The notes: generated by a model from the sequence alone, not told the origin. 42,963 bases of DNA from an uncultured bacterium (GCA_902761575.1 CACWKU010000004.1:1-42963); one strand, 5' to 3'; counted from the stretch's first letter, positions 27,103 through 35,641 are shown. Numbers and translations are program-made.

Positions 27103-28040
27103 CGCGCGGCCGGCCTGCGCGCGGCGGCGAGCTGGACGAAGACCACCGCCGCGAAGACGAGCGCGCAGCCCGCGATCTGGCGCGGCGAGAGCGCCTGGCG
27201 CAGGAAGAGCCACCCGAAGAGCGCCGCGAAGACCGCCTCGAGGCTCATCAGGATCGAGGCGATCGCGGGGCGCGTGCGGCGCTGCGCGACGATCTGCAGC
27301 GTGTAGGCCACGCCCGAGGAGAGGAGGCCGGCGAAGGCGATCGCGGGGAGCGCCGCGCGCAGCGACGCGGCCGAGAGGCGCGCGGACTCGGAGGGGAGGA
27401 GCAGGAACGGGAGGCCCGCGAGGAACGAGACGAGGAACTCCCCCGCCGCGAGCGCGACCGGATCAAGGTCCGGGGCGAAGCGGTCGACGCAGAGGATCTG
27501 CACGGCGAAGAGCAGCGCGCAGAGCAGCGTGAGCGCCTCGCCACGCCCGACCGCGATCGACGCGTCCGGCCCGACGGAGATGAAGTAGAGGCCCGCCAGG
27601 GCGAGCGCGACGCCGACCCACGTGGTGCGCAGCGGGGGGCGGCCGACGAGGCAGCCGAGCACCGGTACGAGCAGCACGTAGTTGGCGGTGAGGAAGCCGG
27701 AGAGCCCCGCCGAGGTCCACTGGAGGCCGACCTGCTGGCACATCGACGCGGCGAAGAGCGCCGCGCCGCACGCGAGCGAGGCGAAGGCGAGGGCGCGGAA
27801 GCCGCCCTTCGCCGGCCGGAGCCCGAGCGCGCGGCGCCGCCAGGCGATGACCGGGAGCAGCGCGAGGAAGCCGAGCAGGTTCCTCGCGACCCCGAACGCC
27901 CAGGGGCCGACATGGTCCATGCCGAGTCGCTGCGCGACGAACGCCGCGCCCCAGATCACCGCGGTGAGCAGCAGCAGGAGCGACGGCACGACCGAGCCGG
28001 CGCGGCCGCGGGGCGGGGCGGGGGAGGGGAGGGCGTTCAC
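27099..28040 (-). CDS. EamA/DMT-family transporter
   Basis: The 313-residue product has ten hydrophobic segments in two EamA repeats (first LLLLLTAVIWGAAFVAQRLG near residue 21; second around LLCALLFAVQILCVD near 172). Members export metabolites or amino acids; the substrate here is unknown. Its upstream region holds two tRNA genes on the same strand, so it may be transcribed from a tRNA promoter. It converges on and overlaps the MFS gene by four bases at a CTAG palindrome. Confidence 0.88.
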   Translation of the reverse strand: MNALPSPAPPRGRAGSVVPSLLLLLTAVIWGAAFVAQRLGMDHVGPWAFGVARNLLGFLALLPVIAWRRRALGLRPAKGGFRALAFASLACGAALFAASMCQQVGLQWTSAGLSGFLTANYVLLVPVLGCLVGRPPLRTTWVGVALALAGLYFISVGPDASIAVGRGEALTLLCALLFAVQILCVDRFAPDLDPVALAAGEFLVSFLAGLPFLLLPSESARLSAASLRAALPAIAFAGLLSSGVAYTLQIVAQRRTRPAIASILMSLEAVFAALFGWLFLRQALSPRQIAGCALVFAAVVFVQLAAARRPAAR

Positions 28041-28062
28041 GGTTCGGAAGGGGCGCGGAAGA

Positions 28063-28150
28063 TGGCGGAGAGGGAGGGATTCGAACCCCCGGGCCCTTGC
28101 GGGCCAGCGGTTTTCAAGACCGCCGCGATCGACCGCTCCGCCACCTCTCC
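28063..28150 (-). tRNA. tRNA-Ser (UGA)
   Basis: The 88-base minus-strand sequence folds with acceptor GGAGAGG/CCTCTCC, a long variable arm, TTCGAATC in the T loop, an encoded CCA and anticodon TGA (CTTGAAA loop). Confidence 0.95.
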
Positions 28151-28155
28151 GTGCT

Positions 28156-28232
28156 TGGTGCCTCAGGCGGGGCTCGAACCCACAACCGTCGGCTTAGAAG
28201 GCCGATGCTCTGTCCAGTTGAGCTACTGAGGC
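28156..28232 (-). tRNA. tRNA-Arg (UCU)
   Basis: The 77-base minus-strand sequence has acceptor GCCTCAG/CTGAGGC, encoded CCA, TTCGAGC T loop and anticodon loop CTTCTAA with anticodon TCT. It lies five bases from tRNA-Ser, so they are probably cotranscribed. Confidence 0.95.
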
Positions 28233-28280
28233 GCAACGGGCCGGGATGATACCGGAAAGCCCCGCCGGATTCAAGCGCAT

Positions 28281-28308
28281 TTGACACGCCGCGCCGTTGT
28301 GCTATGCT
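28281..28308 (+). promoter_or_regulatory. Sigma-70 promoter, seven bases before the SDR ATG
   Basis: TTGACA (28281-28286), 16-base spacer, TATGCT (28303-28308) with upstream TG. The ATG at 28316 is seven bases on, predicting a leaderless transcript. Confidence 0.8.
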
Positions 28309-28315
28309 CCGCCGC

Positions 28316-29128
28316 ATGCAACCCGCAGACAAGGACCTCCCCGGATTCCACAACGTGCTCGTCACCGGCGCGACGAGCGGCATCGGCGAGGCCTGCGCCG
28401 AGTGGCTCGCCCGCCGCGGCGCGGAACGCATCTTCTTCTGCGGTCGCGACGAGGAGCGGCTCGCGTCGGTCGCGGAAGCGCTCCGCGCGCTCGGCGCGGA
28501 CGCCCGCCCGGAGAAGCTCGACGTCGCGGACGCCGCCGCCGCGGGCGACTGGATCCGCCGGTGCGACGCGGAGGCGCCGCTCGACCTCGTCTTCGCCAAC
28601 GCCGGCATGAGCGCCGACGGGCGCGAGGACGACGAGGCGGTCGTGCGCCGCGTCTTCGCGGTGAACGTCGGGGGCGTGCTGAACACCGTCCTGCCTGCGC
28701 TCGCGCTCTATCGTGAGCGGCCGGAGGGCCGCGCCGCGCGGCGCATCGCGATCACCTCGTCGATGACCGGCTACCACGGCATGCCGCAGTGCCCCGCCTA
28801 CAGCGCGAGCAAGGCGTGCGTCAAGGCGCTCGGCGCGGCGTTGCGCGGACGCGTCCGCGGCGAGGGGATCGCCGTCACCACGATCTGCCCGGGGTTCGTC
28901 CGGTCCCGCATCACCGACAAAAACACATGTCCGATGCCGTTCTTCCTCGAGGCGCCCGCCGCCGCGGAGATCATCGGGCGCGGCATCGAGCGCGGCAAGG
29001 GCATCGTCTCGTTCCCCTGGCCGATGCGCCTCGCGACATGGTGGCTCTCGACTCTCCCCGAGGCCCTCTCCGAGCTCCTCTTCCGCCTCCTGCCGGAGAA
29101 GACCGGCGCGAAAAGGCCGGGCGTTTGA
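28316..29128 (+). CDS. Short-chain dehydrogenase/reductase
   Basis: The 270-residue protein is a Rossmann-fold SDR: NAD(P)-binding VLVTGATSGIGEA near residues 14-26, FANAGMS near 93, the catalytic Ser in TSSMTGY near 145 and YSASK near 158, with a conserved CPGFVRS. Its substrate is not predictable; the C-terminal helix-rich stretch (FPWPMRLATWWLSTLPEALS) resembles SDRs acting on lipids or envelope precursors. I choose ATG 28316 over ATG 28304 because the latter lies inside the -10 hexamer. It is followed by the phosphohexomutase gene after 68 bases with its own promoter. Confidence 0.87.
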   Translation: MQPADKDLPGFHNVLVTGATSGIGEACAEWLARRGAERIFFCGRDEERLASVAEALRALGADARPEKLDVADAAAAGDWIRRCDAEAPLDLVFANAGMSADGREDDEAVVRRVFAVNVGGVLNTVLPALALYRERPEGRAARRIAITSSMTGYHGMPQCPAYSASKACVKALGAALRGRVRGEGIAVTTICPGFVRSRITDKNTCPMPFFLEAPAAAEIIGRGIERGKGIVSFPWPMRLATWWLSTLPEALSELLFRLLPEKTGAKRPGV

Positions 29129-29153
29129 GTTCCGCGGCGCGGCGTGGTACTAT
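29125..29153 (+). promoter_or_regulatory. Sigma-70 promoter of the phosphohexomutase gene
   Basis: TTGAGT (29125-29130), 17-base spacer, TACTAT (29148-29153). The -35 overlaps the SDR stop codon. The leader holds an 8-bp hairpin (29163-29182) and AAAGGAG before ATG 29197. Confidence 0.72.
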
Positions 29154-29196
29154 TGTCGCCATCGCGCGGGGAAGCCCGCGCGGAAAGGAGCGACCA

Positions 29197-30546
29197 ATGG
29201 GAGCCTTCCACGCATACGACATCCGCGGCGTCTGGAACGCCGACTTCGACGCCGACACGGTCTACCGCGTCGGCCGCTGCCTGCCGGGCCTGCTCGGCGC
29301 GGACCGCGTCCTCGTCGGGCGCGACGCGCGCGCCAGCTCGCCCGAGCTCTTCGAGGCGCTCTCGCGCGGCCTCGCCGAGGCCGGCGCGGACGTGGACGAC
29401 GTCGGGCTCTGCACGACGCCCGCGACCTACTGGCTCTGCGCCGAGCGCGGCTACGCGGCCGCCGTGATGATCACGGCCTCGCACAACGCCAAGGAGTACA
29501 ACGGCCTCAAGATCTCGCGCAAGGGCGCGCTGCCCGTCGGCGTCGACTCGGGCCTGAAGGAGCTCGAGGCGATGATCGCGGGCGGCCTCCCGCCGAAGGC
29601 CGCGAAGCCGGGCGCGGTGCGAGAGCTCCCGGGGGCGCTCGACGACTACGTCCGGTTCCAGTCGCTCTTCGCGCCGGACATCGCGGGGCTCAAGGTCGTC
29701 TTCGACTGCTCGAACGGCGTCGGCGCGCTCGTCGCGCGCCGGATCTACGGCGGCGGCGCGGCGTATCTCAACGAGGAGCTGGACGGCTCGTTCCCGAACC
29801 ACCCGCCGAACCCGCTCCTGCCGGAGGCGACGGCGCAGCTCTCCGCTGAGGTCGCGCGCACGGGCGCGGACCTCGGCGTCATCTTCGACGGCGACGCGGA
29901 CCGCGTGGCGTTCGTCGACGAGACCGGCGCGTTCGTCCGGCCCGACACGATGATCGCGGTCCTCGCGGAGCACTACCTCGAGGAGGAGCCGGGCGCGCGC
30001 GTGCTCTGCGACATCCGCACGTCGCGCGGCGTCACGGAGCGCGTCTCGGCGCTCGGCGGCGAGCCGCACCTCTGGAAGGTCGGCCACGCCTTCGCGAAGG
30101 TGAGGCTGCGCGAGCTCGGCGCCGCGTGCGGCGGGGAGCTCGCGGGGCACTACTACTTCCGCGACTTCCACAACTGCGACTCGGCGATGCTGTGCGCCTC
30201 GATCGTGCTCGGGCGCGCCGCGGCCGAGAAGCGCGCGGGCCGGCGCTTCTCCGACCTCGTGCGCGCGATCGACGTCTACGCCAACAGCGGCGAGTGCAAC
30301 TATACCGTCCCGGACAAGGACGGCGCGCTCGCGGCCGTGCGCGCGTGGGCGGATTCGCTCCCGCCGCCGGATCGCGTCCTCGACTTCGACGGCGTCCGCT
30401 ACGACTGGCCGGACTGGTGGTTCAACGTCCGCAAGTCCAACACCGAGCCCTACCTGCGCCTCATCGTCGAGGCGAAGACGCCGGAGCTGCTCGCGGACCG
30501 CAAGGCCGCGATCGAGGCGGCGCTGGCGCCGTTCATCGCGGGATAG
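29197..30546 (+). CDS. Phosphomannomutase/phosphoglucomutase
   Basis: The 449-residue enzyme interconverts hexose 1- and 6-phosphates, feeding polysaccharide and lipopolysaccharide sugars. The four-domain alpha-D-phosphohexomutase pattern is clear: AYDIRGVWN at residue 6, phosphoserine loop ITASHNAKEYNG near 90, metal-binding FDGDADR near 231, sugar-binding GGELAGHYYF near 309, and phosphate-binding RKSNTEPYLRL near 412. AAAGGAG six bases before the ATG is a strong ribosome site. Preference for mannose or glucose cannot be settled; I leave the symbol blank. Confidence 0.93.
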   Translation: MGAFHAYDIRGVWNADFDADTVYRVGRCLPGLLGADRVLVGRDARASSPELFEALSRGLAEAGADVDDVGLCTTPATYWLCAERGYAAAVMITASHNAKEYNGLKISRKGALPVGVDSGLKELEAMIAGGLPPKAAKPGAVRELPGALDDYVRFQSLFAPDIAGLKVVFDCSNGVGALVARRIYGGGAAYLNEELDGSFPNHPPNPLLPEATAQLSAEVARTGADLGVIFDGDADRVAFVDETGAFVRPDTMIAVLAEHYLEEEPGARVLCDIRTSRGVTERVSALGGEPHLWKVGHAFAKVRLRELGAACGGELAGHYYFRDFHNCDSAMLCASIVLGRAAAEKRAGRRFSDLVRAIDVYANSGECNYTVPDKDGALAAVRAWADSLPPPDRVLDFDGVRYDWPDWWFNVRKSNTEPYLRLIVEAKTPELLADRKAAIEAALAPFIAG

Positions 30547-30556
30547 CGTGGCGGCC

Positions 30557-30832
30557 TCACGCCGCCGGCGGGACGTTGTGCCGGTAGCGGAAGTAGAGCG
30601 CCAGGTCCGTTCCGACGATGACGAGGTTGAGAACGTAGAGCCAGACCGTCGGGTCGGTCGGGCCGGGTGCCGTCAGCTTGAACAGGATGCCCGCGACGTA
30701 GCCCGCCTCGATGATTCCCATGAACGCCGGGCTCTTGCCGGCGACAACCTTCGTCCGGATCGCCTTGAGGATGGAGAACGGCCAGCTGGCTGCGAAGCAC
30801 AGAAGCATGATCGCTTCGAAGACGGAGCTCAT
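30557..30832 (-). CDS. Small PQ-loop-like membrane protein
   Basis: The 91-residue product has three hydrophobic segments (EAIMLLCFAASWPFSI, MGIIEAGYVAGILFKL, WLYVLNLVIVGTDLAL). The first ends in SWPFSILKAIRTKVVAGKSP, reminiscent of PQ-loop/SemiSWEET half-transporters. ATG 30832 is chosen because the upstream frame is only the TCGTCAC heptamer array. That array abuts the start with three bases between, replacing a ribosome site, as in other genes here. Function unknown. Confidence 0.75.
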   Translation of the reverse strand: MSSVFEAIMLLCFAASWPFSILKAIRTKVVAGKSPAFMGIIEAGYVAGILFKLTAPGPTDPTVWLYVLNLVIVGTDLALYFRYRHNVPPAA

Positions 30833-30835
30833 GGG

Positions 30836-30911
30836 AGTGACGAGTGACGAGTGACGAGTGACGCCGAAGGCCCATTCAGCATTCAGCATTCAGCATTCAG
30901 CATTCAGCATT
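30836..30911 (-). repeat. Two heptamer arrays: AGTGACG x4 and ATTCAGC x5
   Basis: AGTGACG units run 30836-30863 (the reverse of TCGTCAC-type arrays in pyrG and carA). ATTCAGC units run from 30874 to about 30911. The second array extends into lpxI and supplies its stop codon. Confidence 0.95.
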
Positions 30912-31772
30912 GAGGACGGGGGCGGGGGGGAGGCCGGAGTCGAAGGCGACGATGGCGATGCCGCGGCGGTCGGCCTCGGCGACGACGGCGGGTAGGTCGA
31001 CGAAGAGCGTGCGCCCGGCCTGGACGGCAAGCGCGGTGCAATGCGCCTTGCGCATGACCTTGAGCGTCTTGAGGCCGACGGCGGGGATGTCGAAGCGCAT
31101 GTCGTGGCCGTGCTTGGCGACCTTGACGACCATCGCGCCGCGGCGCGCGATGCGTCCGCCGCGCCGGATCGTGGCGTTGGTGCCGTCGAACCCCTCCACG
31201 GCGAGCGCGACGCCGTCCTTCACGACGACGGTCTGACCGACGTCGAGGTCGCAGACGGCGAGCGCGAGCTTCGAGCCGTACGTCAGGTCGGCCTCCTCCT
31301 CCGGCGAAAGCGGGCGCTTCGTGAGAAGACCGGGTCGAGGAATGTGCGCGCCGAGGAAGAGGGAGGACGGCAGGACCTTCGCGCCGAGCGCCTCGATCTC
31401 GGAGACAAGGCGGCCGAACATCGTGTGGGCGTTGTGGACCCGCATCGTTGCGAGAATGGCCCGCAGCTCGGGGTCGAAAGCGGCTCGGAAGAACGAGAGA
31501 GGGTTGATCTGCCCGGCGAGGATGACATGCCGGAATCCCGAGGCGCGGACGCATTCCCGGAAGCGCGAGACCGAGGAGATCGAGATGCGGGCGGACCAGT
31601 CGGCGAGGGAGAGCGTCGAGCCGGGGGTCGTTCCCTTGAAGCCGAGCGCTCCGAGCCGTTTCACGCCCGCGGCTCGCGCACCCCGTAGGACGAGCTTCGG
31701 CAGCGCGCCTGCGCCCGCGAGGACGAGCAGGTCCTCGGGGACGGACGAAGAGGATGAGGACGGGGGCTTCAT
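30897..31772 (-). CDS. lpxI: UDP-2,3-diacylglucosamine pyrophosphatase, LpxI type (DUF1009)
   Basis: The 291-residue cytoplasmic enzyme cleaves UDP-2,3-diacylglucosamine to lipid X in lipid A synthesis. An N-terminal lobe starts with LLVLAGAGALPKLV, and the conserved C-terminal lobe shows DVGQTVVVKDG near residue 180, RRGGRIARRGAMVVKVAKHG and MRFDIPAVGLKTL. LpxI replaces LpxH in some lineages. The start ATG follows the ABC gene stop by two bases, so they are coupled. The last five codons and the TGA stop are made by the ATTCAGC heptamer array, so the native C-terminus has been replaced. Lipid A genes support a Gram-negative host. Confidence 0.9.
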   Translation of the reverse strand: MKPPSSSSSSVPEDLLVLAGAGALPKLVLRGARAAGVKRLGALGFKGTTPGSTLSLADWSARISISSVSRFRECVRASGFRHVILAGQINPLSFFRAAFDPELRAILATMRVHNAHTMFGRLVSEIEALGAKVLPSSLFLGAHIPRPGLLTKRPLSPEEEADLTYGSKLALAVCDLDVGQTVVVKDGVALAVEGFDGTNATIRRGGRIARRGAMVVKVAKHGHDMRFDIPAVGLKTLKVMRKAHCTALAVQAGRTLFVDLPAVVAEADRRGIAIVAFDSGLPPAPVLNAEC

Positions 31773-31774
31773 GT

Positions 31775-32794
31775 CTAGTCAGGCAGCGGAATGACATCGG
31801 TCGGGGCGACCCAGGCCTCGGTACGGCGGGATTCGTCGCGTGCGAGGACCTCGGGGTTGAGCTCGAAGACCTTGAGCTCGGGGGCGCCGGGGATTCCGGT
31901 GTCGAGCCGGTGCTCGGCGGTCTCGCCGAGGTAGGCGGTGCCGTGGAGGGTTCCGGAGAGTCGGAGCGCCTTGGCGAAGACGGGCGGTTTTCCAAGCCGG
32001 ATCGCCTCGGGCCGGACGGAGAGGGCCGCTGCGCCGGGGAAGGACGCCTGGGCGCCGAAGAAATCCGGCGGGAGGAAGTTCGTCTCGCCGATGAACGACG
32101 CGACGAAGCGGTTCCGGGGCCGGCGGTAGACCTCCAGCGGCGCGCCGACCTGCTCGAGGCGGCCGGCATGCATCACCGCCAGGCGATCCGCGATCGAGAG
32201 AGCCTCCTTCTGGTCGTGCGTCACGTAGACCGCGGTGAGGCCGGCCTCCTTGCAGATGCGGCGGATCTCGCCGCGCATCTCGAGCCGGAGCTTCGCGTCG
32301 AGGTTCGAGAGGGGTTCGTCGAGGAGCAGGCAGCGCGGCTGCACGACGAGTGCGCGGGCGAGCGCGACGCGCTGCTGCTGACCGCCGGAGAGCTCGTTGG
32401 GCCGACGCGAGGCCTTGTCCTCCATCTTCACCGCGGCAAGGGCCCTGCGGACCCGGTCGGCGGCCTCCGACTTGCCGACGCCGCGCATGCGGAGTCCGAA
32501 GGCGACGTTCTCGGCGAGTGTCATGTGCGGCCAGAGCGCGTAGCTCTGGAAGACCATGCCCGTGTCTCGCTTGTGAGGGGGAACGCGCGTGACGTCCTCG
32601 CCGCCTATGAGGATTCGGCCCTCATCCGGTTCGTAGAAGCCCGCGATGTGGCGCAGAAGCGTCGTCTTGCCGCATCCCGACGGCCCGAGCAGGAAGAAGA
32701 GCTCGCCGGGCTCGATCTGAAGATCGACATGATCGAGCGCGGTCGTCGCGCCGAAGCGCTTCGCGAGGTTCTGGATCTGGATGGAGACGGCCAT
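31775..32794 (-). CDS. ABC importer ATP-binding protein, PotA/UgpC type
   Basis: The 339-residue ATPase has Walker A GPSGCGKTT near residues 37-45, Q-loop VFQSYALWPHM, signature LSGGQQQRVALARAL near 134, Walker B CLLLDEPLSNLDAKLR, and the H-loop YVTHDQKEAL. A C-terminal TOBE-like region (VRPEAIRLG) marks it as the kind that energises sugar, polyamine or iron importers. No permease or binding protein of that system adjoins it. It sits between a membrane protein gene and lpxI in a minus-strand run. Its upstream spacer is a nonamer repeat. Confidence 0.9.
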   Translation of the reverse strand: MAVSIQIQNLAKRFGATTALDHVDLQIEPGELFFLLGPSGCGKTTLLRHIAGFYEPDEGRILIGGEDVTRVPPHKRDTGMVFQSYALWPHMTLAENVAFGLRMRGVGKSEAADRVRRALAAVKMEDKASRRPNELSGGQQQRVALARALVVQPRCLLLDEPLSNLDAKLRLEMRGEIRRICKEAGLTAVYVTHDQKEALSIADRLAVMHAGRLEQVGAPLEVYRRPRNRFVASFIGETNFLPPDFFGAQASFPGAAALSVRPEAIRLGKPPVFAKALRLSGTLHGTAYLGETAEHRLDTGIPGAPELKVFELNPEVLARDESRRTEAWVAPTDVIPLPD

Positions 32795-32808
32795 TTGGTG
32801 TCCGACTG

Positions 32809-33531
32809 TCAGACGGTCTGACGGTCTTGAGGGCCGGCACGACGGTCTGCAAGGGCGGGGGGAAGGACGGCGGAGGCGAGGACGAGAAGGTAGCAGGCGA
32901 GCTCGAAGGACTCCTCGACGATGTTCTTCACGTGCCGGACGATGTTGATCTCGGCGGGGAGGTGTCCGGTCTCGTCGAACAGCGGCGCGACAGTGTCGGT
33001 CCAGATCGGAACGTCGAAGACATGCTTCCAAAGGCCCTTGTAGCCGAGCGCCTGCGCGAAGAGGAGGGCGAAGGCGATGCCGGCGAGCAGCATCGGGCTT
33101 TCGGGACCGGCGGCGAAGTCCGCCAGATCGTGCGCGGATTCGGCCGGTCGGCGCATCAGGACGCAGAGGAACGCGGCGATGACGGCGCCGTCGATGACGC
33201 ACCATGCGCCATGGAAGAAGGCCAGATCGAGAAATCCGTCCAGTTCGCGAACGGCCATCGCGAGAACGAGCAGGGCGCAGAGGACAAGTGCGCGCGTAGG
33301 GCCGCGACGGGAGGCATTCGACGCACTGGCGCGAAGTCCGTAGGCGAGAGATGCGGCGGCGAGCACTGTGATCTGCGCTAGCTCGACCGGCCCGTTCTCG
33401 AGTACGTTGCCGTTGCGCCCGACCTCGAAGAGGACGAGCAGCGCTGCGCCGGCGACAAGGGCGGCGAATGCGGCCGCAATTGCGACGGCCCGGACGAGCC
33501 TGACAGAATCGGATCTTGTAGCGATGTGCAT
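32809..33531 (-). CDS. Membrane protein of unknown function
   Basis: The 240-residue product has about six hydrophobic segments (for example AVAIAAAFAALVAGAALLVL, LVLCALLVLAMAV, MLLAGIAFALLFAQALGY, FELACYLLVLASAVL). Charged motifs between them, such as VRELDGFLDLAF and KHVKNIVEE-like IVRHVKNIVEESFEL, may be functional. I do not recognise the family. The start at 33531 rather than the ATG six bases upstream is chosen from the -10 position, which predicts a leaderless message. The last codons and stop come from a CAGACGGTC nonamer repeat (32808-32828). Confidence 0.72.
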   Translation of the reverse strand: MHIATRSDSVRLVRAVAIAAAFAALVAGAALLVLFEVGRNGNVLENGPVELAQITVLAAASLAYGLRASASNASRRGPTRALVLCALLVLAMAVRELDGFLDLAFFHGAWCVIDGAVIAAFLCVLMRRPAESAHDLADFAAGPESPMLLAGIAFALLFAQALGYKGLWKHVFDVPIWTDTVAPLFDETGHLPAEINIVRHVKNIVEESFELACYLLVLASAVLPPALADRRAGPQDRQTV

Positions 33532-33538
33532 GGCCATG

Positions 33539-33568
33539 ATTCTACACCGAACCGCCATCGCCGCGCAA
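33539..33568 (-). promoter_or_regulatory. Promoter seven bases before the membrane protein ATG
   Basis: Minus strand: TTGCGC (33563-33568), 18-base spacer, TAGAAT (33539-33544). The TAG of the -10 is also the stop codon of the upstream glycosyltransferase gene. Confidence 0.72.
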
Positions 33569-34798
33569 GCCGGGCGTATGGAGGAATGTCACGGCGAGGA
33601 CCTCGTCCGGCGTCACGAGCGACATCACCGCGCGCTGCACTCGCGGGCCGTTGGAGGCGGTCGGGTGGAAGGGCGCCTCCGGCACGCTGTCCTGGTGTTG
33701 GAGCACGACGCTTCGCGGACCTTCCGGCGCCCACAGCGGCAGGCGCGACGCGCCGTCGATCGCGACGAGCGGGACGTCCAGCGCGTCCGCGATGTGCATC
33801 GGTCCGGTGTTGACGCTCGCGATCGCGCCGCACGCGGCGACCAGACGCGGCCATTCGGCGACGGAAGCGGCCTCGCGCACGCGGAGTGAGCTCGTTTCGC
33901 ACACGGAGTCCGCGGAGTCGGGTGGGGCGAGCTCTCCGAGCGAGCCGCCGACGGCGCGGAGCGCGGCCTCGGCTTCGCCGGGTCCGCAGAGCAGGGTGGG
34001 GGAGAAGCCCCTCGCGCGGAGGCCCTCGACGAGCGCGGACCAATGCTCCGCGGGCCATCGCTTGCCCTCCCACGGCGTGAGCGGGATCAAGCCGACGGTC
34101 TTCGGATCGGGACGCGGCGCATCCCCCAGCAGGTGCGCGAGGTCGGGGCGGCCGTAGGGAACGCCGGGCGGAGCGAAGGCGCGGGAGACCTCGCGGCGCG
34201 TCGCGCGACGGTCGAGCGGGACGAATCGCGCCGCGAACGGCGGCAGGCGGCAGTCCGTCGCGCTCCAGTAGAGCGGGAGCGATCGGACGGTGCGCGCGCC
34301 GGCGAGCCAGAGCGCGAGGATCGCGCGGGGGTCGCCGCGCGGCTCGATGCATTCCGCGCCCTTCGCGAAGGGTCGGAGGATGCGCGCGGCGTGGAGGACG
34401 TCGCGAACCGGGCCGCGGTATTTGCGCGCGGGGTCGGGCGACGCCCACGCGGGACGCGCCGGGACGAACGCGAATCCCTCCGCCGCCGGGAAGAGCGGCG
34501 CCCAGGCGGGATTGCCGGCGAAGGCGACCCGCTTTCCGGAGGCGAGCAGCGCGCGGACGAGCGGCTGCAGCAGGAGCGCGTCGCCCATCCCGAACGGCTC
34601 GAACACGAGCGCCGCGTCCCGCCGCTTCGTCCCGAGCGCCCGCCGCGGCCATGTGAGGATCCTCGCCGCGACGGCCGCGAGGCCCGTCGCGAGGAACGCC
34701 GCGCGCTTCGGCCACGGCGGATAGATCCGCCGGTCCGGAAAGCGCGAGGAGTCCCGGACGAGTCCCTCGCCATCCTTCGCTGCGGAGCCCGGGTTCAT
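33542..34798 (-). CDS. Family 9 glycosyltransferase (heptosyltransferase-like)
   Basis: The 418-residue protein resembles ADP-heptose:LPS heptosyltransferases. It has an N-terminal Rossmann lobe (AALVFEPFGMGDALLLQPLV near residue 49) and a C-terminal lobe with PWEGKRWPAEHW near residue 239 and the donor-site signature VNTGPMHIADALDVPLVAI near 321. A degenerate CGCAGAG-family repeat is inserted in frame near residues 293-308 (DSADSVCETSSLR). Its start overlaps the stop of the Ala-rich protein gene (ATGA). It likely transfers a sugar onto the lipopolysaccharide core, which fits the lpxI gene nearby; the exact sugar is unknown. Confidence 0.85.
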   Translation of the reverse strand: MNPGSAAKDGEGLVRDSSRFPDRRIYPPWPKRAAFLATGLAAVAARILTWPRRALGTKRRDAALVFEPFGMGDALLLQPLVRALLASGKRVAFAGNPAWAPLFPAAEGFAFVPARPAWASPDPARKYRGPVRDVLHAARILRPFAKGAECIEPRGDPRAILALWLAGARTVRSLPLYWSATDCRLPPFAARFVPLDRRATRREVSRAFAPPGVPYGRPDLAHLLGDAPRPDPKTVGLIPLTPWEGKRWPAEHWSALVEGLRARGFSPTLLCGPGEAEAALRAVGGSLGELAPPDSADSVCETSSLRVREAASVAEWPRLVAACGAIASVNTGPMHIADALDVPLVAIDGASRLPLWAPEGPRSVVLQHQDSVPEAPFHPTASNGPRVQRAVMSLVTPDEVLAVTFLHTPGLRGDGGSV

Positions 34799-35502
34799 TC
34801 GTCCGTGCTCGACGGGGCGGGGGAGGGGGATTTCAGCGCTTCGATCTGCGCGGCGGCGTCGTCCGCCGCCTTCTGCGCCTGGGTCTTCAACGCCTCGAGC
34901 GCCGGCCCGAGCTCCGCGGCGGCCTCCGACAGCTGCGCCTTGGCCGACTCGAGCGCGGGGCCGAGCGCGGCGGAAGCTTCCGAAAGCGACTGCGAGGCGG
35001 CGTCTGAGGCGTTGGAGAGCGCCTGCTTGAGCTGCTCCGCGGCCTCGTCGAGCGCGTTTTTCGCGGCATCGACGTAGACGGCAGAGGCTTCCTTCGCTTC
35101 CGCGGCCTTCGCCGCAGCAGCCTCGGACGCGGCTGCGACGAGCTGGGTCGCGGCCGCGGAGGCGGCGTCCGCCGTCGCGGAAAGCGCGGCGGAGAGGGCA
35201 GGGGAGGCGGCCCTCACGGCCTCCACGGCGTTGCTCGCCGCCTCCTGCGCGGCGGCGATACCCGGCGCGGCCGCCGCCGAAATCTTCGCCGCGGCGTCCT
35301 GGGCGACGTCTCCGAGCGTCGGAGCGGCCTGTGGCGCGGGCTGCGTCTCCGCCGGCGCGTCCGTATCGACCTCGATCGTCTCCGGTTCCTCCTGACGCGT
35401 GCATGCGACGCACAGCACCAGAACGGCGCCAAGGATCGCCGCGATTACGGCGACGACCATCCATCCGGCTCCCGTCGATTCCTTCTCCTGGCCTTCTTCC
35501 AT
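34795..35502 (-). CDS. Ala-rich coiled-coil protein with N-terminal membrane anchor
   Basis: The 235-residue product has one hydrophobic segment near residues 14-34 ending in VLCVACTRQ, which could be a membrane anchor or a lipobox-like site. A Pro/Glu-rich stalk follows, then about 150 residues of Ala-rich amphipathic helix with regular Ala/Glu/Lys spacing, probably a long coiled coil in the periplasm. Function unknown; it could be a Lpp-like or Tol-like structural protein. It leads the operon, with a good promoter and GAGG ribosome site, and overlaps the glycosyltransferase start. Confidence 0.75.
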   Translation of the reverse strand: MEEGQEKESTGAGWMVVAVIAAILGAVLVLCVACTRQEEPETIEVDTDAPAETQPAPQAAPTLGDVAQDAAAKISAAAAPGIAAAQEAASNAVEAVRAASPALSAALSATADAASAAATQLVAAASEAAAAKAAEAKEASAVYVDAAKNALDEAAEQLKQALSNASDAASQSLSEASAALGPALESAKAQLSEAAAELGPALEALKTQAQKAADDAAAQIEALKSPSPAPSSTDE

Positions 35503-35598
35503 CTTTCGTTCCTCTTCTCGTTGTGCGAGCCGCCCGTGTGCCGGGGCCGCTTGTCTTCGAACGGACGGGCTGTCCCCCGTCCCTGCCTTTTGACCGTT

Positions 35599-35627
35599 AT
35601 TCTACCCCCTTTCCGTCCCCCGTTCAA
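35599..35627 (-). promoter_or_regulatory. Sigma-70 promoter of the envelope operon
   Basis: Minus strand TTGAAC (35622-35627), 17-base spacer, TAGAAT (35599-35604), with a leader of about 90 bases to the start at 35502. Confidence 0.82.
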
Positions 35628-35641
35628 GAAACTATCTATGT

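Noticed and set aside
26562-28229. Plus-strand frame spanning the MFS end, DMT gene and tRNAs
   Set aside because: It crosses two tRNA genes and is antisense to a clear transporter; composition is shadow-like.
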